From Nocardioides baculatus (lineage in GTDB: Bacteria > Actinomycetota > Actinomycetes > Propionibacteriales > Nocardioidaceae), in assembly GCF_016735675.1 (NCBI RefSeq), contig NZ_JAERSG010000002.1:124001-188000 (forward strand): DNA of 64,000 nucleotides, written 5' to 3'. Each line of letters begins with the position of its first letter. Positions within the stretch are counted from its first letter, which is position 1. The notes beneath the pieces were generated by a model. The model saw nothing but the letters and a program-made list of their open reading frames with translations. It did no database searches and was not told where the DNA came from. This document shows positions 21,843 through 29,993 of this stretch, one piece after another. The position numbers and the translations under genes are program-made.

Positions 21843-23252
21843 ATGCACCATCGCATTCGACCCATCCGGACGGCCGCAGTAGCGCTGTCCACCGTCGCCC
21901 TGGGCGCCGGAGTGCTCGCTGCTCCGCCTGCCACGGCTGACGCCTCGTCCGCTCTTCGGAGCGCCAAGGCGGGCATCAAGACCGACAGCACGCCGTCCAA
22001 CGTCGCCGCCGACTGGATCACCGACGAGCTCACCAACGGGCTCATGGTCGGCCAGAACGGCCCCGACCTCGGCCTGACCCTCGACACCGGTCTCGCCCTG
22101 GTGAGCGTGCCGGACCGCGACGCCGGCGTCGCAGCCATCAACACCGCCTTCAAGCCGCGGCTGAACGAGTACGTCGGCGACGGCACGAAGGAGTCCTACG
22201 CCGGGGCGCTCGGCAAGGCGGCCGCCTTCGCCCGTGGAGCCGGGGAGAACCCGATCGACTACGGCGGCGTGAACCTCGTCGCCCGCCTCGAGGAGCGCAC
22301 CGCCGACGTCCCGGCCGACCCGACGAAGGAGCCGCAGGCTGCTGCGTTCGCCGGCCGGATCTTCGACAAGTCGGAGTCGGGCAACTTCGCCAACGTCGTC
22401 GGTCAGTCCTACGCCGTCCGTGAGCTGTCGCTCGCGCGGTCCGCCGAGGCGGCCGCGGCTCGCGACTTCCTGCTCAAGCAGCAGTGTGCCTCGGGCTACT
22501 TCCGGCTGAACTTCGACAAGGCCAACGTGCCCAGCCAGTCCTGCGTCGAGGGTGCGCCCGGCAGCGAGGCGGACACGGACGCCACTGCGCTCGCGATGAT
22601 CAACCTCATCGAGTCCAACGACACCTCGGCTCCGGTCAAGGCGGCGTTGGACAAGGCGAGCGCCTGGCTGGTCGACAAGCAGCGCAACAGTGGTGCCCTC
22701 CGCAGCTCCGGTGACGGTGCGCAGATCAACACCAACACCACCGCTCTCGGTGGCTACGCGCTCGGCCTGATGCGCCAGTCGGACGCCGCCCAGAAGGCGG
22801 CGCTCTGGGTCCGCAAGAACCAGCCGGTCGACAAGTACAAGTGCCGCACCGCGCTGACCAGCGACACCGGCGTCGTCGCGTTCCGCAAGGACCGCATCAA
22901 GGGCGCCTCGACCACCGGCATCCCGGCCGACGCCCGTGACGAGTGGCGTCGTGCCACCGCCCAGGCCATCCTCGGGCTCCAGTTCGCCCCGGCGAGCAAG
23001 GACCGCTTCCGGATCGAGGCCGTGCGCAAGCAGGCCCGCGCCGGCGAGCGCGTCCAGTTCCGGGTCTACGGACTGGCTCCCAGCGAGAGCGCCTGCATGC
23101 AGGTCAAGGGTGACTTCTTCCGCGTCAAGGGGAAGAAGACCGGCAACAAGATCGTGCGCAAGCTCCAGCTGCCCACGGGCAACCAGCGTCGCGTCGGCCT
23201 GGTGAAGACGTCGGACGACGAGGCTCGCACCACGATCCTGGTCCGCAACTGA
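21843..23252 (+). CDS. Secreted alpha/alpha-barrel protein, intrinsic-factor-like (copy A)
   Basis: 469 residues. The signal peptide is about residues 1-35 (MHHRIRPIRTAAVALSTVAL...ATADA). Helical repeats of the terpenoid-cyclase/prenyltransferase type follow, with QQC.SGYFRL near residue 213 and TALAMINLIES. This fold is also that of the N-terminal domain of animal intrinsic factor and transcobalamin. It is a paralogue of the next gene, sharing D(Y)GGVNLVARLE, FLL.QQC.(S/A)GYFR and NTT.L.G.A. A basic beta domain ends the protein. ATG 21843 follows GGAAGGAAG. Together with the ECF genes downstream it suggests a B12-binding protein; binding is inferred, not shown. Confidence 0.65.
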   Translation: MHHRIRPIRTAAVALSTVALGAGVLAAPPATADASSALRSAKAGIKTDSTPSNVAADWITDELTNGLMVGQNGPDLGLTLDTGLALVSVPDRDAGVAAINTAFKPRLNEYVGDGTKESYAGALGKAAAFARGAGENPIDYGGVNLVARLEERTADVPADPTKEPQAAAFAGRIFDKSESGNFANVVGQSYAVRELSLARSAEAAAARDFLLKQQCASGYFRLNFDKANVPSQSCVEGAPGSEADTDATALAMINLIESNDTSAPVKAALDKASAWLVDKQRNSGALRSSGDGAQINTNTTALGGYALGLMRQSDAAQKAALWVRKNQPVDKYKCRTALTSDTGVVAFRKDRIKGASTTGIPADARDEWRRATAQAILGLQFAPASKDRFRIEAVRKQARAGERVQFRVYGLAPSESACMQVKGDFFRVKGKKTGNKIVRKLQLPTGNQRRVGLVKTSDDEARTTILVRN

Positions 23253-23290
23253 TCCACCAGCTCCACCTCGACACACCTGTCACACCACGA

Positions 23291-23320
23291 TCGGCCCGGC
23301 GTCTCGCGACGCCGGGCCGA
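23291..23320 (+). terminator. Perfect 13-bp hairpin terminator
   Basis: Arms TCGGCCCGGCGTC (23291-23303) and GACGCCGGGCCGA (23308-23320) with loop TCGC, 38 bp after the stop of copy A and before the riboswitch. No T-tract follows, but its strength and place suggest it separates copy A from the next transcript. Confidence 0.7.
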
Positions 23321-23390
23321 CGTGCGTACGGACTCCCGACGGGGTTAGGCTGCGCTCGCCGCACCCGCCTGGGTCGGCACCACACACGCC

Positions 23391-23478
23391 CGAGGTGGGG
23401 AAAGTCGGTCCGAAACCGACGCTGACCCGCAACCGTGGGCACGGGAGCGATCCCGTGCGAGCCGGAACACCTGCCTCG
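23391..23478 (+). promoter_or_regulatory. Cobalamin riboswitch (aptamer)
   Basis: Contains the B12 box GCCGGAACACCTGCC (23461-23475), the core GGGGAAAGTCGG...CCGACGCTGACCCGCAACCGTG, the hairpin GTCGGT/ACCGAC (23404-23420) and the hairpin CACGGGA-gcga-TCCCGTG (23440-23457). P1 forms from CGAGG (23391-23395) and CCTCG (23474-23478). Peripheral helices of the long adenosylcobalamin class seem short or absent. It precedes copy B and, through overlapping genes, the whole ECF set. Recognised by eye; a covariance-model search would settle the borders. Confidence 0.9.
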
Positions 23479-23500
23479 ACGCGTCTTGAACACCATCGCT

Positions 23501-23562
23501 GTCGAGGAATGCAGCGGGGCTGACCGGCGTATCGCCGACCTTGCCTCGCTGTCGCAGCGAGG
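23501..23562 (+). promoter_or_regulatory. Riboswitch expression platform with RBS-sequestering hairpin
   Basis: GTCGAGG (23501-23507) is fully complementary to CCTCGAC (23474-23480), so it competes with P1. CAGCGGGG (23512-23519) can pair with CCTCGCTG (23544-23551), which can instead pair with CAGCGAGG (23555-23562) directly against the AAGGAA ribosome site before ATG 23571. These exclusive pairings fit translational control: one state masks the ribosome site, the other frees it. Confidence 0.6.
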
Positions 23563-23570
23563 AAGGAACC

Positions 23571-25286
23571 ATGAATCCCACCTCGTCGTCCGTGCTCCGT
23601 CGAGCCGGCGCACTCGTGGTCGCCACCGCGATCACCTCCACCACCCTGCTCGCCGGCACCGCACCGGCGCAGGCACACCCTGCAGGCACGCGCGCGCTCA
23701 CCGTCGGCGGGGCGTGGCTCGCGGCCCAGCTCGAGGACGGCCTGCTCATCGGGGAGTTCGGCCCGGAGTACGGCCCGTCGATCGACGCCGGCCTGGCGCT
23801 CTCCGAGGCCGGCAACGCGACGGGCGTGTCCGCCGTGGACACGGCCCTGCGCGGCGCCATCACCAGCTACATCACCGGTGAGGCCTACGGCGACGTCGGC
23901 AGCACCTACGCCGGCGCGACCGCCAAGGCCGCGACGTTCGCGACGGTCGCGGGCTCCGACCCGGAGTCCTACGGCGGCGTGGACCTGGTCTCCCGCCTCG
24001 AGGACGTCGTCAGTCAGACGGCACCGATCGAGGGTCGCATCGAGGACGTGTCGTCCTACGGTGACTACGCCAACGTGATCAGCCAGTCCTTTGCCGCTCG
24101 CGCCCTGACCACGGTCGGCTCGGACCGCGCCGACGAGGCGACCGCCTTCCTGCTCGACCAGCAGTGTGGCGCCGGGTACTTCCGCTTCGGCCTGACGTCG
24201 GACAAGACCAGCCCGCAGCAGGGCTGCGTCGCGGGCGCCGCCGGCAGCGCAGCCGACCTCGACGCCACGTCGATCACCGTCATCAACCTGCTGTCGACGC
24301 CCGGGGCTTCCCCGGACGCGATCGCGGCCGCCCGCTCCGGCGCGGCGTGGCTCGAGACCCAGCAGGCGGCCGACGGCTCGTTCGGCGCGGGCTCCGACGA
24401 CGGCGTCAACGCGAACACCACCGGCCTGGCCGGGTGGGCGATGGGCGAGGCCGGCAAGACCCCCGCCGCGACGGCTGCGGCCGGGTGGCTGCGAGGCGTC
24501 CAGGTCGCCGACCTCGCTCCGTGCGCCACGACCCTGGCGGCTGACAACGGCGCGATCGCGCCGAACCCCACCGACCTGGCCGCGACCCGGACGGCTGGTG
24601 GCATTCCCAGCGCGAAGCGCTTCACCTACGCCTTCGCGACCGCGCAGGCACTGCCCGCCCTGGGCAACGTGCCCACCGGTGCGGCCGTCACGCTCTCCGC
24701 CCCGGCCACCGCGGTCGAGAAGAGCACCGTCACCGTCACCGTCACCGGCCTCGGTGCGGGCGAGCCCGGCTGCGTCAGCTTCGGCTCGGAGACCAAGAAG
24801 GTCACCGGCACGGGCTCGCCCGTCCCGGTCACGTTCACGCTGCCGGCGGGTGCGGCCACGCACACGTTCCGCGTCGCCACGCTGACCGGCTCCACCACCG
24901 CCACCACCGCGGCGACCCTCACCCCGGTGACGCCTCCGGTCGTGGCCGAGCCCACCGTCGGTGACCTGGCCGTCGCGAAGGTGGTCAAGGTGGGCAGGAA
25001 GGGTGTGCTCAGGCTCGAGGTCGACTGCGACTCGACCGTGGACTGCGCCGGCAAGGTCAAGGTCCGCACGGTCGGCAAGGTCAAGCGGCCCCATGGCAAG
25101 AAGAAGGTGCTGGTCCTCGCCAAGTCGGCGTACGACGTCGAGGCCGGTGACACCGCGAAGGTCAAGCTCACGCTGACCAAGCCGGCGCGCCGCGTGGTCG
25201 GCACCCAGCGGATCCGGGTGGTCGCCGTCCAGACCGCCGACGGGGCCGACCCGGCTCGCACGAAGTTCTGGCTGCGCCGGAAGTGA
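23571..25286 (+). CDS. Secreted alpha/alpha-barrel protein, intrinsic-factor-like (copy B)
   Basis: 571 residues, paralogue of the preceding gene. The signal peptide is about 1-37 (ending APAQAHPAG). The helical barrel covers about residues 45-370, with PESYGGVDLVSRLED, LLDQQCGAGYFRFGL and repeated DATSITVINLL; C residues in QQC, GCV and APC may form disulfides. Two beta-sandwich domains follow (about 375-460, SAPATAVEKSTVTVTVTGL, and 475-571, the latter rich in Lys/Arg, ending FWLRRK). ATG 23571 follows AAGGAACC. It is under the cobalamin riboswitch, so B12 represses it. Likely an extracellular B12 binder for the ECF importer; not proven. Confidence 0.7.
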   Translation: MNPTSSSVLRRAGALVVATAITSTTLLAGTAPAQAHPAGTRALTVGGAWLAAQLEDGLLIGEFGPEYGPSIDAGLALSEAGNATGVSAVDTALRGAITSYITGEAYGDVGSTYAGATAKAATFATVAGSDPESYGGVDLVSRLEDVVSQTAPIEGRIEDVSSYGDYANVISQSFAARALTTVGSDRADEATAFLLDQQCGAGYFRFGLTSDKTSPQQGCVAGAAGSAADLDATSITVINLLSTPGASPDAIAAARSGAAWLETQQAADGSFGAGSDDGVNANTTGLAGWAMGEAGKTPAATAAAGWLRGVQVADLAPCATTLAADNGAIAPNPTDLAATRTAGGIPSAKRFTYAFATAQALPALGNVPTGAAVTLSAPATAVEKSTVTVTVTGLGAGEPGCVSFGSETKKVTGTGSPVPVTFTLPAGAATHTFRVATLTGSTTATTAATLTPVTPPVVAEPTVGDLAVAKVVKVGRKGVLRLEVDCDSTVDCAGKVKVRTVGKVKRPHGKKKVLVLAKSAYDVEAGDTAKVKLTLTKPARRVVGTQRIRVVAVQTADGADPARTKFWLRRK

Positions 25287-25291
25287 TCTCG

Positions 25292-26407
25292 ATGAGTGCC
25301 CGATCTCGGCGGGCCGTCACCTCCTTCGCCCTCCTGGCCGCCGGCCTGGTGGGCGGGGGAGTGACCGTGGGGCTCGCCCCGGCCGCCTCCGCGGCGACGT
25401 GCACCTCGGGCGGCGGGGTGAGCGTCGTGGTCGACTACCGCGAGCTCGGCGGCGGCATCCTCACCGCCTGCGCGCCCGACGGCGGGGGCAAGAGCGCCAC
25501 GGCGATCGTCGCCTCGGTCGGCGTCTCGCTGACCTACGCGAGCCGACAGCCCGGCTTCGTCTGCCGGGTCAACGGCCAGCCGGCTGCTGATCCGTGCGTC
25601 AACGCCTCGCCGGCCGACGCCTACTGGGGCCTGTGGTGGGCTGACGGCTCGAAGGCCTCGTGGACGTACTCGTCGTACTCCTCCGGGTCGCTGACCGTCC
25701 CCGCCGGCGGCTCGGTCGGCTGGGCCTGGCAGCAGGACCGCGCCTCCAGCGGCGCCGTGGCACCCGGCGTCGCCCCGCCGGTGCAGGCCAGCAGCCCGAC
25801 CGCGTCGCCCACGTCGACGTCGTCCCCCACCTCCTCCCCGGCGTCGCCGACCGCGACGCCGTCGGGTGGCGGTGGATCGCCGTCGTCCAGCCCGACGGCG
25901 AGTCCGTCCCCGGGTTCGGGCGGCTCGGGCAGCGGTTCGGGCGGCGGGTCAGGGGGCGGTTCCGGCTCGTCCGGCGGCTCGAGTGGCGGCGCTTCCGGCA
26001 CGTCCGGTGGCTCGGGCTCCTCGCCCTCGTCGTCGCCCTCCGGCACGCCGTCCAGCCCGTCCGAGTCCCCCCTGGCCTCTGAGTCTCCTGGAGACTCAGG
26101 GTCGACGAAGGGCTCGGACAAGGGCTCCGACAAGGGCTCCGACAAGGGCTCCGACAAGGGCTCGGACGACGGCACCCTGGACGATGAGTCTCCCAGCGAC
26201 TCAGAGGCCAGCGACGACGCCGAGGCCACCGATCAAGGCGTTGAGTCTCCTGGAGACTCAACGTCCAGTGCAGCCCCAGCGGCAGGTGAGCCGAGCGCCG
26301 ATCAGCCGGCGCGCATCCCGGCCGCAGTCACCTGGGGCATCGTCGGCCTGCTCGCGGTAGCGATCGCGGGCAGCGCCGTCGTGGCGCGTCGTAGACGGGG
26401 GGTCTGA
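25292..26407 (+). CDS. Membrane-anchored surface protein with DUF4430-like domain
   Basis: 371 residues: signal peptide (1-33, ...APAASAA), then a domain of about 100 residues with VSVVVDYRELGGGILTACAP, FVCRVNGQPAADPCV and AYWGLWWADGS, the pattern of DUF4430 domains, the family related to the C-terminal domain of transcobalamin. A long Ser/Pro/Gly/Asp linker (about 150-330) includes five GSDK units and three ESPGDS-type motifs. One TM helix and RRRRG end the protein; no LPxTG was seen. A GTG at 25283 overlapping the previous stop (GTGA) is an alternative start. It sits between the barrel gene and ecfT, so it may present B12 at the cell surface. Confidence 0.68.
   Translation: MSARSRRAVTSFALLAAGLVGGGVTVGLAPAASAATCTSGGGVSVVVDYRELGGGILTACAPDGGGKSATAIVASVGVSLTYASRQPGFVCRVNGQPAADPCVNASPADAYWGLWWADGSKASWTYSSYSSGSLTVPAGGSVGWAWQQDRASSGAVAPGVAPPVQASSPTASPTSTSSPTSSPASPTATPSGGGGSPSSSPTASPSPGSGGSGSGSGGGSGGGSGSSGGSSGGASGTSGGSGSSPSSSPSGTPSSPSESPLASESPGDSGSTKGSDKGSDKGSDKGSDKGSDDGTLDDESPSDSEASDDAEATDQGVESPGDSTSSAAPAAGEPSADQPARIPAAVTWGIVGLLAVAIAGSAVVARRRRGV
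26080..26260. repeat. Three copies of the 19-bp palindrome inside the linker gene
   Basis: At 26080-26098 and 26242-26260 the arms TGAGTCTC/GAGACTCA are perfect; at 26185-26203 the right arm is GCGACTCA. The copy at 26242 extends to CGTTGAGTC...GACTCAACG. They encode ESPGDS or ESPSDS in the linker. Copies two and three are 57 bp apart, the same spacing as in intergenic clusters. Confidence 0.8.
26111..26170 (+). repeat. Five 12-bp tandem repeats coding for GSDK
   Basis: Units of GGCTCCGACAAG (first and last vary by GGCTCGGAC) give GSDKGSDKGSDK in the charged linker. Such repeats may change number by slippage and alter linker length. Confidence 0.8.
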
Positions 26408-26413
26408 CGCGCA

Positions 26414-27526
26414 GTGACCGGACCGGCCGCACCCGTGTGGGGACTGCCGCGTGACCTGCACCCGATCGCCTGGTGGTCCTGGGCGATCGGGCTGGCCACC
26501 GCGGCGTCCCTCACGACCAACCCGCTGCTGCTGCTGCTCATCATGGGCTCGGCGACGGTCGTGGTGATGGCGCGCCGGTCCGGTCACCCCTTCGGCCGCT
26601 CGTTCCGGCTCTACGTCCTGCTCGCGCTCGTCACCGTCGTGATGCGCGTGGTCTTCCGGCTGGTCTTCGGCGGCCAGGAGATCGGCCACGTGCTCCTCGA
26701 CCTGCCCGAGATCCCGCTGCCGGACTGGGCGGCGGGCGTACGCCTGCTCGGCCCGGTCACGAGCGAGGCGCTGCTCGCCGGGCTGTACGACGGTCTCCGG
26801 CTCGCCACGATCATCCTGTGCGTGGGTGCCGCGAACTCGCTCGCCAACCCCAAGCGCCTGCTCGCCTCGGTGCCGCCGGCGCTCTACGAGATCGGCACCG
26901 CCCTCGTCGTGGCGGTGACGATCTTCCCCCAGCTCGCCGACAGCGCCCGCCGCGTCCGAGCCGCCCAGGCGCTCCGCGGCGGTGCGACGTCCGGCGTCGG
27001 CCGGCTGCGGCGCTTCCTCGTCCCGGTGCTCGAGGACGCGCTCGAGCGGTCCCTCGCGCTCGCCGCCGGGATGGACACGCGCGGCTACGGCCGCTCCGGC
27101 GGTGCGTCCCCCCGCGAGCGGTGGCTGACCGGATCCCTGCTGCTCGCCGCGCTCACCGGCATCTGCGTGGGGACGTACGCCCTCCTGGACCCCACCGCGC
27201 CCCGGATCCTCGCCGGGCCGATGCTCGGCGCGGGTGCGGTCGTCGCCGTGCTCGGCCTCGTCAGCGCCGGCCGCCGCGTGCAGCGCAGCCGCTACCGCCC
27301 CGACCCGTGGCGCACGCCGGAGCTGGTCACGGTCGGCGTCGGCGTCGTGGTCGCGGTGCTCGGCTGGTACCTCGGCCACACCCAGGTCCCCGTCGCCTAC
27401 CCGGGCGTCGACGCGATGCCCTACCTCTCACCGTTGGCCCTGGTCGTCGGCCTGCTGGGCACCGCGCCGGCCGTGGCGACGCCGGTCCCGGCGACGGCCT
27501 TCGTCGGACGGGAGGTCACCGCATGA
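26414..27526 (+). CDS. ECF transporter T component (EcfT/CbiQ family)
   Basis: 370 residues, about 8 TM helices, longer than many EcfT proteins. The two coupling-helix signatures are seen: RRVRAAQALRGG (about 178-189) and LAAGMDTRGYGRSG (about 216-229), the A-R-G motifs that dock on the ATPases. Starts with GTG 26414, 7 bp after the anchored protein gene. Its stop overlaps the ATPase ATG (ATGA). It transmits ATP-driven movement to the S component in the membrane. Confidence 0.88.
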   Translation: MTGPAAPVWGLPRDLHPIAWWSWAIGLATAASLTTNPLLLLLIMGSATVVVMARRSGHPFGRSFRLYVLLALVTVVMRVVFRLVFGGQEIGHVLLDLPEIPLPDWAAGVRLLGPVTSEALLAGLYDGLRLATIILCVGAANSLANPKRLLASVPPALYEIGTALVVAVTIFPQLADSARRVRAAQALRGGATSGVGRLRRFLVPVLEDALERSLALAAGMDTRGYGRSGGASPRERWLTGSLLLAALTGICVGTYALLDPTAPRILAGPMLGAGAVVAVLGLVSAGRRVQRSRYRPDPWRTPELVTVGVGVVVAVLGWYLGHTQVPVAYPGVDAMPYLSPLALVVGLLGTAPAVATPVPATAFVGREVTA

Positions 27527-29124
27527 CCGGAGTGATCGCCCTGCGCGACATCGGCTTCCGCTACGACGAGCACGAGGTGCTCCGCCACGTCGACCTCACC
27601 CTCGACGAGGGCGAGCTCGTGCTCGTGTCGGGGCGCACCGGAGTGGGCAAGTCCACGCTCCTCGGGGTGATCACGGGGCTGGTGCCGCGGTTCACCGGAG
27701 GCGTCCTCACCGGCGACGTCCTCCTCGACGGAGCGAGCATCGTCGAGCAGCCGCCGCGCGAGCGCGCGCACCTCGTCGGGTACGTCGGCCAGGACCCGCT
27801 CGCCGGGTTCGTCGCCGACACGGTCGAGGAGGAGCTCGCCTACGGCATGGAGCAGCTCGGGACCGCCCCGGAGACGATGCGTCGCCGGGTCGAGGAGACG
27901 CTCGACCTGCTCGGCATCGCCGACCTGCGCGCCCGCGACCTGCGCACGCTCTCCGGCGGGCAGCAGCAGCGCGTCGCGATCGGGTCCGTGCTGACCACCC
28001 ACCCGCGCGTCCTCGTCCTCGACGAGCCGACCTCCGCCCTCGACCCGACGGCCGCCGAGGACGTCCTCGCGACCATCACCCGGCTGGTCCACGACCTCGG
28101 CCTGACGGTCCTCCTCGCCGAGCACCGGCTCGAGCGGGTCGTGCCGTTCGCCGACCGGATCGCACTGGTCGCCGGCGACGGCACCGTCCGGGTCGACGAG
28201 CCCCGAGCCGTCCTCGCCGACTCGCCCGTCGCGCCGCCGCTCGTCGACCTCGGCCGCCTCGCGCAGTGGGACCCGCTCCCGCTGACCGTCCGCGACGCGC
28301 GCCGGCAGGCCCGGACGCTGCCGGACCTGACCCCGCCAGCGGCGACCGTGTCCCGCGAGGCGATGCCGGTCCTCGCCGCCCGCGGCGTCACCGTCGTCCA
28401 TGGCCACCACGTGGCCGTGCGCGAGGTGGACCTGACGCTCTCCGCGGGCCGGGTGACCGTGCTGATGGGCCGCAACGGATCGGGCAAGTCGAGCCTGATC
28501 TGGGCGCTCCAGGGCACGGGCAAGCGGCGTTCCGGCACGGTCGACGTCGACGGCGACGACCCGGCCACGCTCGCGCCCGCCCAGCGCCGTACGCACGTCG
28601 GGCTGGTGCCGCAGACCGCCGCCGACCTGCTCTACCTCGAGACGGTCGCCGAGGAGTGCGCGGCCGCCGACGCCGGCGCCGAGGCCGGACCGGGCACCTG
28701 CCGTGGCCTGCTCGACCGGCTCGCTCCCGGCATCGATGCCGACCTCCACCCGCGCGACCTGTCCGAGGGACAGCGACTCGCCCTCGCCCTCTCGATCGTG
28801 CTCACCGCCCGCCCGCCGGTGCTGCTGCTGGACGAGCCGACGCGCGGCCTCGACTACGCCGGCAAGGCCGAGCTCGCCCGCATCGTCGCCGACCTGGCCG
28901 CCGAGGGCCGGGCCGTCCTCCTCGCGACCCACGACGTCGAGTTCGCCGCCCACGTCGCCGACGAGGTCGTCGTCCTCGCCGAGGGCGAGGTCGTCTCGAG
29001 CGGTTCGCCGCGTCGCGTGCTCGCGGAGTCTCCGTCGTTCGCGCCGCAGGTCACCAAGGTGCTCGGCCCGCCGTGGCTGGTGGTCGAGGAAGTCGCCGCC
29101 GCGCTCCTGGAGGTCCGCCGATGA
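27523..29124 (+). CDS. ECF transporter fused double ATPase (EcfA-A' in one chain)
   Basis: 533 residues with two ABC domains. First: Walker A GRTGVGKST (about 38-46), Q-loop YVGQDP, signature LSGGQQQR, Walker B VLVLDEPTSALD. Second: Walker A GRNGSGKSS (about 322-330), signature LSEGQRLAL, Walker B VLLLDEPTRGLD. The gene overlaps both neighbours by 4 bp. In most ECF systems the two ATPases are separate; fused ones are seen in dedicated (group I) modules with one S partner, which fits this operon. Confidence 0.92.
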   Translation: MTGVIALRDIGFRYDEHEVLRHVDLTLDEGELVLVSGRTGVGKSTLLGVITGLVPRFTGGVLTGDVLLDGASIVEQPPRERAHLVGYVGQDPLAGFVADTVEEELAYGMEQLGTAPETMRRRVEETLDLLGIADLRARDLRTLSGGQQQRVAIGSVLTTHPRVLVLDEPTSALDPTAAEDVLATITRLVHDLGLTVLLAEHRLERVVPFADRIALVAGDGTVRVDEPRAVLADSPVAPPLVDLGRLAQWDPLPLTVRDARRQARTLPDLTPPAATVSREAMPVLAARGVTVVHGHHVAVREVDLTLSAGRVTVLMGRNGSGKSSLIWALQGTGKRRSGTVDVDGDDPATLAPAQRRTHVGLVPQTAADLLYLETVAEECAAADAGAEAGPGTCRGLLDRLAPGIDADLHPRDLSEGQRLALALSIVLTARPPVLLLDEPTRGLDYAGKAELARIVADLAAEGRAVLLATHDVEFAAHVADEVVVLAEGEVVSSGSPRRVLAESPSFAPQVTKVLGPPWLVVEEVAAALLEVRR

Positions 29125-29993
29125 GCACCCCGACGAGCCGGACCGTGGCCATGCCCATCGGCCCCCGCACCGCGGGCGTGCTCGCCCTCGCCTCACTGGC
29201 CGGCCTGATGATGCTGTGCTGGCCGCTGCTGCTCGACGCCGAGCCAGGCCAGCGGGTCGAGCCGCCGTTCGTCTTCCTGGCGCTGCTGTCGCTGGTGATC
29301 GTGGTCGTCCTCGCCGAGATGGGGGAGGGCGGCATGGACGCGCGGGTGCTCGCCGTCCTGGGGGTGCTCTCGGCGATCAACGCCGTGCTGCGCGGCTTCG
29401 GGGCGGGCACCGCGGGCATCGAGCTGGTGTTCTTCCTGCTCGTGCTCGGTGGCCGGGTCTTCGGAGCGGGCTTCGGTTTCGCGTTCGGCTGCACGTCGAT
29501 GTTCGCCTCCGCGCTGCTCACCGCCGGGGTCGGGCCGTGGCTGCCGTTCCAGATGATCTGCGCGGCGTGGGTCGGGATGTTCGCCGGCCTGCTCCCGCGC
29601 CGCGTCACCGGCCGCGGTGAGGTCGTGATGCTCGTCGTCTACGCCGTCATCGCGTCGTACCTCTACGGGATGCTGATGAACCTCAGCTACTGGCCCTTCA
29701 CCCTCGGCATCGTCGTGCCCGACCACCAGGGCTCGCTGGCGTACGTCGCCGGCGCGCCGGTGCTCGAGAACGCCCACCGGTTCCTGGTCTACACGCTGCT
29801 GACGTCGACCGGCGGCTGGGACACCGGTCGCGCGATCACGACCGCGGTGGCGATCGTCGTGCTCGGCCCGGCGATCCTCACCACGCTGCGCCGGGCGGCC
29901 CGTCGCGCGGTCGTGGCACCCGGCGCCAGTGCCCAGTCCAGCCGCAGTGCCGGTGTCGGCGCCGCGGAGCCCGGCGAGGTCAGGGCTGGATGA
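29121..29993 (+). CDS. ECF transporter S component, probable cobalamin specificity
   Basis: 290 residues with about 6-7 TM helices. Motifs such as AVLGVLSAINAVLRGFG, FFLLVLGGRVFGAGFGFAFG and GVGPWLPFQMICAAWVGMFAG resemble the group of S components linked to B12 (CbrT-like). Placement as last gene of an operon under a cobalamin riboswitch is the main evidence for B12. It overlaps the ATPase stop (ATGA) and overlaps the convergent sugar dehydrogenase gene by 14 bp. A different corrinoid or cobinamide is also possible. Confidence 0.8.
   Translation: MSTPTSRTVAMPIGPRTAGVLALASLAGLMMLCWPLLLDAEPGQRVEPPFVFLALLSLVIVVVLAEMGEGGMDARVLAVLGVLSAINAVLRGFGAGTAGIELVFFLLVLGGRVFGAGFGFAFGCTSMFASALLTAGVGPWLPFQMICAAWVGMFAGLLPRRVTGRGEVVMLVVYAVIASYLYGMLMNLSYWPFTLGIVVPDHQGSLAYVAGAPVLENAHRFLVYTLLTSTGGWDTGRAITTAVAIVVLGPAILTTLRRAARRAVVAPGASAQSSRSAGVGAAEPGEVRAG

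Noticed and set aside
26300-26407. Sortase LPxTG anchor in the DUF4430-like protein
   Set aside because: The end has a TM helix and RRRRG, but the residues before it read ARIPAAV; no LPxTG-like motif.
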